A stretch of DNA of 26,156 nucleotides from Gemmatimonadota bacterium. Its GTDB lineage: Bacteria; Latescibacterota; UBA2968. A program made the translations under genes and the position numbers. The stretch is from NCBI GenBank assembly GCA_002714465.1, contig PAXL01000015.1, positions 31,201 through 57,356 on the forward strand, in the 5' to 3' direction. The notes under the pieces are model-generated. The model saw nothing but the letters and a program-made list of their open reading frames with translations, had not been told where the DNA came from and made no database searches. Position 1 is the stretch's first letter. Every line of letters begins with the position of its first letter. Below are positions 7,031 through 15,368 of the stretch, piece after piece.

Positions 7031-7390
7031 GTGGCCTTGGGCGGAAGCATCATCTCGAGTGTCTCCAGCGGACACGGAGGCACACAGTCGTTCGGACAGC
7101 TTGAGCAATCCGGACAGATCATCAGGTCCGGAGAAAACCGGACGCTCGGTGTCGACAAACCGCAGGACGATCAGCAGTTCCTCGGGCTAGTCCAGGACTT
7201 CCTTGGCGACGTCAACCACCTCCAGCATCGGTCGGGAAGCGCGCTCAAGGCATTTGTCGCCGGTGAGATCACGGATCTGCATCAGGTCATGGTGGCGAGC
7301 AAAGAGGCAGGTGTCGCGCTCGACCTGCTAATCGAGATTCGAAACAGGGTAATGGAATCTTACCAGGAAATCATGCGAATCCAGGTCTAG
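7031..7390 (+). CDS. fliE: flagellar basal-body protein FliE
   Basis: A 119-residue protein whose C-terminal 65 residues match FliE: DFLGDVNHLQHRSGSALKAF, then GEITDLHQVMVASKEAG and IRNRVMESYQEIMRIQV, the typical ending. FliE joins the MS ring to the rod and is among the first substrates of the export gate. The N-terminal 45 residues are Gly/Ser-rich and variable, as usual. GTG 7031 is preferred because GGAG at 7021-7024 is 6 bases ahead of it, and it lies one base after the transglycosylase stop. The ATG at 7013 would lack a ribosome site and overlap the previous gene. Confidence 0.9.
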   Translation: MALGGSIISSVSSGHGGTQSFGQLEQSGQIIRSGENRTLGVDKPQDDQQFLGLVQDFLGDVNHLQHRSGSALKAFVAGEITDLHQVMVASKEAGVALDLLIEIRNRVMESYQEIMRIQV

Positions 7391-7450
7391 TGGCCTGACA
7401 CGTAAAACCAAAACGCGCCAACACACACCACACACACAAGACGCGTATCG

Positions 7451-8977
7451 ATGGATGCCTTAAAGGAATACTTAGAAAAGATTAACCAGATGTTCGGCGA
7501 GATGGACCGAACGAAGAAGATGGTCGTCGGCGGAGGCGCCGGCGCTCTCGTTCTCGTCCTCCTATTGCTGACCATGTCAGGCGACCAGAGCAGCAACACC
7601 GAATATCTCCCGCTCTACGCCGACATTGACATGAAGGAAGCAGGCGAACTGGCCTCGCGACTCCGGGAAATGAACCAGGACTTCAAGATCGGCGGAGACG
7701 GCTCGATCGTGCTGGTTCCTGAAAAGGATCGCCTCACACTGAGGAACGCGCTTGCCACGGAAGGATTTCCGAAAACAGGCTTCATCGGATACGAAGTCTT
7801 CGACGAAATACCGCTAGGAATGACCGAGTTTTTGCAGGAGGTCAAGCACCAGCAGGCACTCGAGGGCGAGCTTAGCCGTACGATCATCCAACTCAAGCAG
7901 GTGGACGACGTCAGACTGCACGTAGTTCTGCCTAAGGCGAGTCTATTTACCGACGAGGAAAAGCCTGCTACCGCTTCGATTATCTTGACGCTGCGCCATA
8001 ACATGAAGCTCTCCCGCGCGCAGATTCAAGGCATACAGCGACTGGTGGCAAGCAGCGTGGAAGGGCTGGATCCGAACCGGATCACAGTTGTCGACAACCT
8101 CGGGAACATGCTCTCTGAGGAGATGGACCCGCTCGCACGCGTCACAGCCAAACAGCTTGAAATTCAGCGCGATGTCGAGGCATATTTGGAAAAGCGGACC
8201 CAGGACATCCTGAACCGTGTTCTCGGCCCCGATCAGGCATTTGTTCGTATTACTACGGAGCTCGACTTCGATCAGCGGGAAGAAACGACGGAAAGCTACG
8301 ATCCAGAACAGTCCGTCACCCGAAGCGAGCAGCGGAGCGAAGAGAGTTCCGCCGAAGCGGGCACCAAGGAAAACACGGTGTCGAACTATGAAATCAACTC
8401 CTCGATCCGGCGGATTACCGGTTCCGTTGGCGGTCTGAAGCGCATGACTGCTGCTCTCATGATCAACGAGCAGAAGCCCGTCATCGGGCTGGATCCTGGA
8501 GAGTTCCAAACCGAGCCCAGAACACAGGACGATATCACGAACATCACAGGAATCGTCAGGGGCGCCATCGGGTTCGATCAGAGCAGAAACGACCTGATCA
8601 CGGTCAGCACCTTCCAGTTCGCCACCCAGGACCTGAAGAGGGCCGCGGCACAGGAGCAGCAGGACGAAGAGACACAGGAACTGATCATGACGATCGTGTT
8701 CCAAGTCGCCAAGGGTATCGCCATCGTCGTTGCCCTCCTGATTCTGCGCGCGATCATCGGCGCCATCGGCCGCGGTGTGGCACGCGAGGAAGAGATTGCG
8801 ATGGAGGCTCAACGCGAGCTCGAAGAGGACGATGCAGGCGAAGAGTTGCCTGAGACCCCGCACGAAATCATCCTAGGCCGTATCGCTCAGCTCATATCCG
8901 ATCGACCGGAGGATGCAGCCAAGCTGATCCGCACGATGCTAATCGAGGAGTCACAGCGCGACCGCGGTGCAACCTGA
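7451..8977 (+). CDS. fliF: flagellar MS-ring protein FliF
   Basis: A 508-residue FliF. The first transmembrane helix is at about 24-41 (VVGGGAGALVLVLLLL). The periplasmic ring-building motifs follow, including SLFTDEEKPATASIILTL and QRLVASSVEGLDPNRITVVD. A charged disordered loop at about 275-320 is typical. The second transmembrane helix is at about 411-439. The cytoplasmic tail ends in RIAQLISDRPEDAAKLIRTM, the FliG-binding segment, so the protein is complete. Notably, fliG does not follow: only a 23-codon reading frame and then fliH. No clear Shine-Dalgarno is seen; the 60-base gap before it is rich in CA repeats. Confidence 0.95.
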   Translation: MDALKEYLEKINQMFGEMDRTKKMVVGGGAGALVLVLLLLTMSGDQSSNTEYLPLYADIDMKEAGELASRLREMNQDFKIGGDGSIVLVPEKDRLTLRNALATEGFPKTGFIGYEVFDEIPLGMTEFLQEVKHQQALEGELSRTIIQLKQVDDVRLHVVLPKASLFTDEEKPATASIILTLRHNMKLSRAQIQGIQRLVASSVEGLDPNRITVVDNLGNMLSEEMDPLARVTAKQLEIQRDVEAYLEKRTQDILNRVLGPDQAFVRITTELDFDQREETTESYDPEQSVTRSEQRSEESSAEAGTKENTVSNYEINSSIRRITGSVGGLKRMTAALMINEQKPVIGLDPGEFQTEPRTQDDITNITGIVRGAIGFDQSRNDLITVSTFQFATQDLKRAAAQEQQDEETQELIMTIVFQVAKGIAIVVALLILRAIIGAIGRGVAREEEIAMEAQRELEEDDAGEELPETPHEIILGRIAQLISDRPEDAAKLIRTMLIEESQRDRGAT

Positions 8978-9048
8978 TGAACCATCCGCGTGAGCAGGCA
9001 GAGGAATCGCTGAGCGGTGCCTTGGGTGTGGTTTCCCAAAAGGGTTAA
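8977..9048 (+). CDS. possible 23-residue micro-ORF in the place of fliG
   Basis: The fliF stop and this ATG overlap as TGATG, the typical arrangement for stop-start coupling. The frame encodes 23 residues (starts MNHPREQAEESL) and ends at TAA 9046-9048, six bases before fliH. It does not resemble the N- or C-terminus of FliG. It may be a coupling leader that keeps ribosomes on the message to fliH, or chance. Existence as a peptide is unproven. Confidence 0.25.
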   Translation: MNHPREQAEESLSGALGVVSQKG

Positions 9049-9054
9049 CGATCG

Positions 9055-10077
9055 ATGAATCGCGTTCTACGTTCACCTGAAGTATCCGAAAGAAGCGTCG
9101 TCATTTCGGTTCAGACATCCCAGTATCCGAGTGAGGCGGTCGTCGAGGAAGACGATGCCTTTGAGCAAGATGGCATCGCTCAGAATGAGGGCACTGAGGT
9201 GTCTTCCAAAGACACAGACGCAGAGGATGAACCGACGGTCAGCTCAGTCGGTGGCGAATCAGGCGACGCAGAGAAAGGCGGGACGCCTGACTCCGCGGAC
9301 GAACACAAAAGCGGGTCCGCTAGCGAGGAATCGCAAGGAACGGCCGACGAGGGCACGGAAGAATCCGACCCAGAAGGCGCGATCAGTCTCGAGAACGTTG
9401 CCGACCTTGACCAAGCTGACGCGGGTCTCAGCCCTTTTCCGGAGCAAACGGATCAGGACACGCAGGAGGACGCCACCCTGCCTGCACCCGCAATAGAGAT
9501 CGAGTCAATCGTCGAATCTCGGCTCAAAGAATTCGAGGAGCGCTTCCAGCAGGAAAAAGAAGACGCGTATCACGCCGGATTCGAAGACGGCACGAACGAG
9601 GGCATGAAGCAGGGCCTCAACCAGAGTGAGGATGAGGTCGTTCGGTTTCAGGAACTCTTCGACACGCTCACCGGTCAGTGGAAGGACACACTCCGGACGT
9701 ATGACTCGACCGTCACGAATCTTGCGGTTCGGATCGCACAGAAGATCATCAACGTCGAGATCAAACAGAACAACGAGGTTGTTCTCCAGGCGGTCCACGA
9801 CTGCCTCGCATACGTAGAAGACAAGACAAAAATCATCATTCGGGTCAACCCCAATGACCTGGACGCAGTACGCCGTCACAGGAATGACTGGCTCGAATCG
9901 CTCGAGAGCATCGACCACCTGCTCATCGAGGCCGAACCGACCGTGACTCAAGGCGGATGCGTCGTCGACACACCGATCGGCGACGTGGATGCACAGATCG
10001 AGGAGCGGCTGGAGCGACTACACACTGCGCTGATCGAAGAGATCAACAGACCGCACGAGGATTCAACGGACGCGTGA
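9055..10077 (+). CDS. fliH: flagellar export regulator FliH
   Basis: A 340-residue protein. The C-terminal 190 residues are FliH-like: helical stalk with GxxxG repeats at Gly175, Gly179, Gly183 and Gly187, then a V-ATPase E-subunit-like domain containing VRIAQKIINVEI, IIRVNPNDLDAVR and GGCVVDTPIGDVDAQIEERL. FliH forms the peripheral stalk that holds the ATPase FliI and anchors it to FliN in the C ring. Residues 28-145 are an unusually long, acidic, Ser/Gly-rich segment with almost no hydrophobic residues, likely disordered; typical FliH is about 230-250 residues. AAGGG at 9040-9044 is 10 bases before the ATG. Its stop overlaps the fliI start (GTGA). Confidence 0.88.
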   Translation: MNRVLRSPEVSERSVVISVQTSQYPSEAVVEEDDAFEQDGIAQNEGTEVSSKDTDAEDEPTVSSVGGESGDAEKGGTPDSADEHKSGSASEESQGTADEGTEESDPEGAISLENVADLDQADAGLSPFPEQTDQDTQEDATLPAPAIEIESIVESRLKEFEERFQQEKEDAYHAGFEDGTNEGMKQGLNQSEDEVVRFQELFDTLTGQWKDTLRTYDSTVTNLAVRIAQKIINVEIKQNNEVVLQAVHDCLAYVEDKTKIIIRVNPNDLDAVRRHRNDWLESLESIDHLLIEAEPTVTQGGCVVDTPIGDVDAQIEERLERLHTALIEEINRPHEDSTDA

Positions 10078-11381
10078 ACGCTCATCGACTGAACCAGCGA
10101 CTCGACAACACGGACACGGTCCGGATACGCGGGAAGGTCAACCAGGTTGTCGGTCTGGTAATCGAGTCAGACGGACCGCCCGTGTCGGTCGGAGAACTCT
10201 GCACGATCACGAACGCGGCCAGCGGTCCGCCCGTCCTCGCGGAAGTCGTAGGCTTCAAACAGAGCCGCGTCCTTCTGATGCCACTCGGCCCGATGGAAGG
10301 CATCGCTCCGGGCAGCAAGGTCACAGCGCACGACAAGGCCTTCCGAGTGAGCATCGGAAAAAACCTCTTGGGACGCGTTCTGAACGGTCTGGGTGAGCCG
10401 ATCGACGGAAAGGGACCGATCTGGTCTACGGACAAGCGGTCGGTTATCGCTCCCCCACCCGATCCCCTGGGGCGACAGCGGATCACGGAGCCGCTGGGCA
10501 CGGGGATCCGGGCTATCGACAGCCTAGTCACGTGCGGAAAGGGTCAACGAGCGGGCATCTTCGCTGGTAGCGGCGTCGGAAAAAGCGTTCTGCTCGGCAT
10601 GCTAGCCCGTAACGCTGACGCGGATATCAACGTCATCGCCCTGATCGGCGAGCGTGGACGCGAGGTCAGAGATTTCATAGAGCGTGACCTTGGACCGGAA
10701 GGTCTTGACCGTTCGGTCATCATCGTCGCAACAAGCGATCAGCCGGCTCTGGTCAGGATCAAGGGAGCGCAGGTCGCAACCGCAATCGCTGAGTACTTCC
10801 GCGATGAGGGCAAAAACGTGATGCTTATGATGGATTCCGTCACACGGGTAGCGATGGCTCAACGCGAGGTGGGGTTAGCCATTGGTGAACCACCGACGAC
10901 GCGAGGCTACACACCGTCTACCTTCGCCATGTTACCCCGACTTCTCGAACGTGCAGGGATGGGCGAGACCGGCAGCATCACGGGTCTGTATACCGTGCTC
11001 GTCGAGGGTGACGACATGGACGAGCCCGTCGCCGACACGGTTCGGTCGATCCTCGACGGTCACATCGTCCTCTCACGCAGGCTGCAGTCGCAGGGACACT
11101 ACCCGGCAATAGACGTTCTCGAAAGCGTCAGCCGAGTGATGGTCGACGTCGTCTCAGACGCCCATTTCAAAACGTCGAACAGGATTAAAGAGATCTTGGT
11201 CAACTACCGTGAAGCAGAGGACCTCATCAACGTCGGCGCCTACCAGGAAGGCAGTAACTCCGAGATCGACTATGCAATCCGGTATGTCGCCGACATCAAC
11301 GGCTTCCTCAGACAAGACATCGACGAAAACACACCGTTCCAGAAAACCTTCGAACAGATGGTCGGGCTGCTGGCAGAGTAA
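10074..11381 (+). CDS. fliI: flagellar export ATPase FliI
   Basis: A 435-residue F1-beta-like ATPase that energises and chaperones export at the base of the flagellum. Walker A is AGSGVGKS at 164-171, the catalytic Glu193 lies in IGERGREVRDF, Walker B is NVMLMMDS at 248-255. GEPPTTRGYTPSTF, GSITGLYTVLVEGDDMDEP and the terminal FLRQ-D pattern are characteristic of FliI rather than other rotary ATPases. GTG 10074 is chosen because it overlaps the fliH TGA (GTGA) and yields the usual length. An open frame continues 39 codons upstream, but that part overlaps fliH and is not FliI-like. Confidence 0.95.
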   Translation: MNAHRLNQRLDNTDTVRIRGKVNQVVGLVIESDGPPVSVGELCTITNAASGPPVLAEVVGFKQSRVLLMPLGPMEGIAPGSKVTAHDKAFRVSIGKNLLGRVLNGLGEPIDGKGPIWSTDKRSVIAPPPDPLGRQRITEPLGTGIRAIDSLVTCGKGQRAGIFAGSGVGKSVLLGMLARNADADINVIALIGERGREVRDFIERDLGPEGLDRSVIIVATSDQPALVRIKGAQVATAIAEYFRDEGKNVMLMMDSVTRVAMAQREVGLAIGEPPTTRGYTPSTFAMLPRLLERAGMGETGSITGLYTVLVEGDDMDEPVADTVRSILDGHIVLSRRLQSQGHYPAIDVLESVSRVMVDVVSDAHFKTSNRIKEILVNYREAEDLINVGAYQEGSNSEIDYAIRYVADINGFLRQDIDENTPFQKTFEQMVGLLAE

Positions 11382-11430
11382 CCGATCGGCGGTTGGTTAC
11401 TCCACCCCTGCACCGCCGCCAGGAATAGAA

Positions 11431-11547
11431 ATGAGCCACGAGGCAAGATCATTACGGGGTGACAGAAGCAGTCCAGCAATGAGCGAGTGGTGCGAACCGA
11501 TCGCGCCCCTGCCGGCGTCGGACAGGACAGGAAACCGCATTGGCTAA
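11431..11547 (+). CDS. possible 38-residue ORF overlapping the fliJ start
   Basis: ATG 11431 has a fair ribosome site (AGGA at 11421-11424, 6-base spacing). The frame encodes 38 residues (starts MSHEARSLRGDR) and stops at TAA 11545-11547, eight bases into fliJ. The composition is hydrophilic with no recognisable domain. It fills most of the 158-base gap between fliI and fliJ and could couple fliJ translation, but its coding nature is uncertain. Confidence 0.3.
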   Translation: MSHEARSLRGDRSSPAMSEWCEPIAPLPASDRTGNRIG

Positions 11548-12004
11548 GCGCTTCACGTGGCGTCTCGACTCGGTCAGGAAGGCCAGGGAACGCCACGAAG
11601 ACCTGAAGAAGCAGGCTCTCGGTGAGGCGCAGGGCGCGCAGAACATCGAGGAAGGCAAACTCTCTGATCTGCAAAATCATAAGCAGGGGCAGACGGATCG
11701 TCTCAGGTCGAATCAGTCGGGCAAGCTCAACCCGCGCGACCTTCAGGCGGCCCACGAGTATATCAGCGACTTGGACAAGAAGATTGAGGAACAGCAGGAG
11801 CGCGTAGATCAGGCGAAACAGGTAACGGAGGATCGCCACGAGAACCTGGTCAAAGCCGTCCAAGAAAACAAGGTCCTGGAGAACCTCAGGACCCGAGACC
11901 ACGCGTCGTTCAAGAAGGAAGGGCGCAGACGCGAGCAGGCCGAGAGCGATGAGACCGCGAACCGGACCGCTCACAGGAGCAGACAGGAAAACTCGGAACC
12001 GTGA
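11540..12004 (+). CDS. fliJ: flagellar export chaperone FliJ
   Basis: A 154-residue all-helical protein with the FliJ opening FTWRLDSVRKARERHEDLKK and long coiled coil across most of its length. FliJ is the central stalk of the FliI ATPase ring and escorts export chaperones. The start is TTG 11540 with AGGA at 11529-11532 seven bases away. The C-terminal 35 residues are very polar (Arg, Glu, Asn-rich). The gene order fliH-fliI-fliJ is standard. Its TGA overlaps the next start as GTGA, implying coupled translation. Confidence 0.85.
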   Translation: MAKRFTWRLDSVRKARERHEDLKKQALGEAQGAQNIEEGKLSDLQNHKQGQTDRLRSNQSGKLNPRDLQAAHEYISDLDKKIEEQQERVDQAKQVTEDRHENLVKAVQENKVLENLRTRDHASFKKEGRRREQAESDETANRTAHRSRQENSEP

Positions 12005-12573
12005 AAAAAATAGCCCTCGTCCTACTGCTAGTCATCGGCATGACGCTGTCGTTCTTGGCGATCGGTCTGATGATCATGTTCACCACGGGAGCCGTCAAGA
12101 GCATCGATGAAGCCAAACAGCTGCTCAGCGGCCAGCTCCCCGGAGGTGAAAGCGCATACCTCAAGCCCGATGAAGTCGCGCAGGCCCAGAACGGTCTTAT
12201 CCTCCTGCAGCAACAGAAGGCCGAGCTCGAGGAACAGATGGTGACGCTGCGCGAGAATCAGACCGTCCTCGAGCAGAAGGCGGCCGAGCTCTCGGCGGAC
12301 GTGTCGACCAAGATGCAGGAAAGCGAGGAAGGAACCGCAGAAGAAGCAAAAAAGCGTGCGGACCGACTCACACAGCTGACAACACTCTACAGCGCGATGC
12401 GACCGGGAGATGCGGCAGCGATCATGGATCAGATGTCGGACGAGATGGTCCTCGAGATCCTCCCGACTCTGCCCGATCGCAACGCCGCCCGCATCCTGAA
12501 CGGCCTGGGAGACGACGAGCGCAAAGCCCGCCTGTCCGCCGCCTTGTTGAGCGGTCAGACACAGGCGAACTAG
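12001..12573 (+). CDS. motE: MotE-family flagellar protein (MgtE N-domain-like)
   Basis: A 190-residue protein with a single N-terminal membrane helix (about 4-29), a coiled coil (about 58-125, rich in Glu, Gln and Lys) and a C-terminal helical domain at about 127-182. That domain (LYSAMRPGDAAAIMDQM and VLEILPTLPDRNAARIL) resembles the MgtE N-terminal repeat found in MotE. MotE-like proteins follow fliJ in many flagellar operons. In Sinorhizobium MotE is a periplasmic chaperone for the stator-associated MotC; motC itself is not seen here. The topology suggests the helical part faces the periplasm. It overlaps fliJ by four bases. Confidence 0.8.
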   Translation: MKKIALVLLLVIGMTLSFLAIGLMIMFTTGAVKSIDEAKQLLSGQLPGGESAYLKPDEVAQAQNGLILLQQQKAELEEQMVTLRENQTVLEQKAAELSADVSTKMQESEEGTAEEAKKRADRLTQLTTLYSAMRPGDAAAIMDQMSDEMVLEILPTLPDRNAARILNGLGDDERKARLSAALLSGQTQAN

Positions 12574-12588
12574 GGTGCCCGTCCAGAA

Positions 12589-12611
12589 TTCGGTGTAATT
12601 GCAGCACCGAA
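12589..12611 (+). other. hairpin in the 266-base gap before fliK
   Basis: TTCGGTG at 12589-12595 and CACCGAA at 12605-12611 form a perfect 7-bp stem with a 9-base loop, 16 bases after the motE-like stop. A second, weaker stem follows near 12630-12650 (CCTGCCT/AGGTAGG). Neither has a T-run, so they are more likely RNA-processing or stability elements than terminators. The rest of the gap to 12839 shows no gene; it holds an AGGAG at 12736-12740 followed by a TTG frame that I rejected. Confidence 0.4.
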
Positions 12612-12839
12612 CCACCGTACGTCCTGCCTGCCTTGGCGAGGTAGGAGTGTCCGGAGCCGCGTTTCTTTTCGGCGTAGGGTGCATCGAGATCATAAACCAC
12701 CAAAATGAATGAACTTCTGAGACAAAGACAGAACTAGGAGAATAATTGAGAAAACCGTGTCCCTGTCCGGCGTGGTCAGCCGGGCCCATCCCTTCACCCC
12801 AAAAACCGTTCTCTTCAATCCCAATTGGAGACCCATCCC

Positions 12840-15254
12840 ATGCTCCTGAATCCATTTTTCGGATTCGCCGAAGACGCACCCCCTCCTGACGGTGTAGTGC
12901 CGTCGGAAGGGACCGTCACCGGTGATCCGTTCAGGGAGATACTTCACGGCGTTCAGCGTGCGCAGAATGGAGAACAGAGCTCCGGCTCCATCTATCCGTC
13001 TCTCGCGCAGGTCTTCGCCGATGCCATCTCTGCAGATACATCGCAGAGGTCTGGGGATGATTCGCAGAACCTAGCGATGCCTCCTCAGATACCGGGTCTT
13101 GAACGGGACGCTTCGGTCCATACCCCACTGGGGCAAGCCGCAACGGCAACCCTTTCCGCGGCACCACTTGACACCGAAGTCCCGATCGAACCGGGTCTCA
13201 CGAACGGCCTAACCCGTGTCCAGCCTCGAGAGCAAGCCCTCTCCCCTCTGCAGGAGAGCCCTCTCGGCCACGTTATCGAGTCGGACCCGGCGGTTCAAAC
13301 CACACCGATGCAAACACAGATCCCCTTCGGAGAAGGATCGATCGAATCGGACAGTGGTCCTGAGCAGCCGATCGCAAGCAGCAGATCACCACAACCCAAC
13401 ACGTTCGACCCCTTTGCCGCGATTTCATCAGACGAGCTTCCGCCTGATGAGGCTCGGCAGATCGTAGTCGATCGTGACGATTCGGAGATCGTTACCACCT
13501 CGAGAGGGTTGGCCGGAAACGATCGAAACGTCCTCGTGGAAAAAGACAGTCAGCCACCCTCACAACGCTCGTCTGACAGGTCTGGTGAGCCCGTCTCGAC
13601 GTCGTCTACGGACGAATCGGACGCGCCAGACTTTACCACTGTCAGGCAGGAACCCGAGAGGCTCGCTGTCACACCGCGAATCGACATCGCACCCCAAACC
13701 GGGAAATCCGAGTCGTCTTCGTCATCAGGTCCAGTCATCAGTCCATCCGTCGGTAACGACGGGTCCCGTGTGGGCATTCAGGGCGAGGCGTCTCAGACTC
13801 CTTCTTCTGATCGTCTGCCGAACGCTTCATCCCCGGAGCGAACGACTGTGACACAGCATCACGGGCAAGTCCCGACCCAGGGCACTCTGTTTGTCGATGA
13901 CTCGTCAGAGACAGAGATGCTTTCGGATCTCGACGTCGCTCGTCTGTCAAGGCCGATGACACAGGCACCGTCGAACGAAGCTGACGTTGTGGAGAGGCAG
14001 ATCGAGCAGCCACAGTATCGTTCGGAGGTCTCGCCTGACATTCCCGATCAGCCGGCAGTACGACCGACAGAGACAGTCGAGTCGAACAATCGGATTGAGA
14101 CGGCAATGCGTCAGGCGGACTCGCCCCGACTCGTGCAGGACATTGTCACCACGCTGAACGCTCAACAGACTCGCCAGCAGGACCTCGGTGAGGAGACCGG
14201 CCCTCGGGTCGCCGACCTCCTGAGATCCATCGACGGCGCAGTCGAGCGTCCGGTTCAGGCAGGACGGACCGTTCAGCCACAGACAGTTGAGAGTCGAGTC
14301 ACGGGACTTCAAGATGTCGTCCAGCAGCCTCGGACATTTCAGACCCCTGAAACTAGGGGCACGATCGAGGATCTGGACGGTCTGGTCAGAAATGTCGCCG
14401 GTCGGAGCCATCCGACAGTCGGCAGGAGCGAGTCTGGTCACGGATCGGAGCCTCCCACTCAGCACGTGGCGAGTCCCGAATCCACGACCATCGCACACGA
14501 TCGCACGGTGAGATCATCTGCGAACGCATTGCCGGAAGAAGTGACGATCCTGAACCGTTCGGAGCAACCGGTCATCCCGGATCGCTATCGATCAGTGAAC
14601 GTTCAGCCTGGACAGCAGGATCCGATTCCGGACTACGATGTGTCCATTCAGGATCTGCTCCCACAGAGCAGACCGGAAGCACCAACGATCAGCAGCACAC
14701 CATCAGCGTCAGGTTCGGAATTCGTCCCGAACGTCGCCGCTGTCCGGGGTGGCCAGGGAGGCGTCGAAGCAATGACCTTCTCCGACCAGCCCATTGCCCA
14801 GCCGACCGAAATGGAAGAGTCGAAAGTCACGAGTCAGATCGTGCGTGGCGCCCGGTTCATCTCTCGGGAAGGGGCAAACCAAGTCACACTCAGGCTGGAT
14901 CCGCCCGAACTGGGTGAGGTAACGATCCGGTTGTCAAGCATCAACAAGACTGTCACAGGTGAGATCCGCGTCGAAAGCCGGATGGTTCAGGAGATCGTGA
15001 ACCGGAACATGGCTGAGCTGCGGGAATCGCTCGGCAGTCAGGGCATCCAGGTCGACAATATCGAGGTATCGGTCGAATCAGGTGGTCGCTCGAACGTCGA
15101 TCGTGACGGAAATGCTGCACACCGCCGCGAGCAGACGGAGCGCGATGGCCAGGCTTCTGACCGTGACCGTCAGCCGGAGGATCGTGACGACGAGCAGCAG
15201 GACAGAATACCGCACCTGCCGCTCGCAGACGGTAACGTCGATTACGTCGCTTAG
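12840..15254 (+). CDS. fliK: hook-length control protein FliK
   Basis: An 804-residue protein, about twice the length of Salmonella FliK (405). The first 650 residues are low-complexity, Gln/Ser/Pro/Asp-rich and unstructured, as expected for the molecular ruler. The C-terminal hook domain (about 665-755) has the diagnostic LRLDPPELGEV at 684-694 and a helical segment near MVQEIVNRNMAELRESLGSQ. That domain contacts FlhB and switches export from hook to filament proteins. The last 45 residues are extremely charged (Arg/Asp/Glu/Gln). ATG 12840 is preferred over the TTG at 12825: GGAG at 12827-12830 is 9 bases ahead of the ATG and overlaps the TTG. Confidence 0.9.
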   Translation: MLLNPFFGFAEDAPPPDGVVPSEGTVTGDPFREILHGVQRAQNGEQSSGSIYPSLAQVFADAISADTSQRSGDDSQNLAMPPQIPGLERDASVHTPLGQAATATLSAAPLDTEVPIEPGLTNGLTRVQPREQALSPLQESPLGHVIESDPAVQTTPMQTQIPFGEGSIESDSGPEQPIASSRSPQPNTFDPFAAISSDELPPDEARQIVVDRDDSEIVTTSRGLAGNDRNVLVEKDSQPPSQRSSDRSGEPVSTSSTDESDAPDFTTVRQEPERLAVTPRIDIAPQTGKSESSSSSGPVISPSVGNDGSRVGIQGEASQTPSSDRLPNASSPERTTVTQHHGQVPTQGTLFVDDSSETEMLSDLDVARLSRPMTQAPSNEADVVERQIEQPQYRSEVSPDIPDQPAVRPTETVESNNRIETAMRQADSPRLVQDIVTTLNAQQTRQQDLGEETGPRVADLLRSIDGAVERPVQAGRTVQPQTVESRVTGLQDVVQQPRTFQTPETRGTIEDLDGLVRNVAGRSHPTVGRSESGHGSEPPTQHVASPESTTIAHDRTVRSSANALPEEVTILNRSEQPVIPDRYRSVNVQPGQQDPIPDYDVSIQDLLPQSRPEAPTISSTPSASGSEFVPNVAAVRGGQGGVEAMTFSDQPIAQPTEMEESKVTSQIVRGARFISREGANQVTLRLDPPELGEVTIRLSSINKTVTGEIRVESRMVQEIVNRNMAELRESLGSQGIQVDNIEVSVESGGRSNVDRDGNAAHRREQTERDGQASDRDRQPEDRDDEQQDRIPHLPLADGNVDYVA

Positions 15255-15368
15255 TACGAGTCAAAACGACTCACGTCAGACATCACTCCTGGGACACGGA
15301 TTTCATCGGGTGATGGATGATCAGACCAAGGAAGGGATGGAAACCGGAATGAAAGGAGGTGTAAGAGA

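Noticed and set aside
7943..8863. Long minus-strand frame opposite fliF
   Set aside because: Shadow of the well-supported fliF gene; no domain or ribosome site.
9957..10073. Longer N-terminus for FliI
   Set aside because: It overlaps fliH by 121 bases and is Arg-rich and unlike FliI; GTG 10074 overlapping the fliH stop is standard.
12746..12898. TTG frame with AGGAG upstream, before and overlapping fliK
   Set aside because: About 50 codons rich in Pro, Ser and Arg, overlapping the fliK start in another frame; probably chance despite the good ribosome site.
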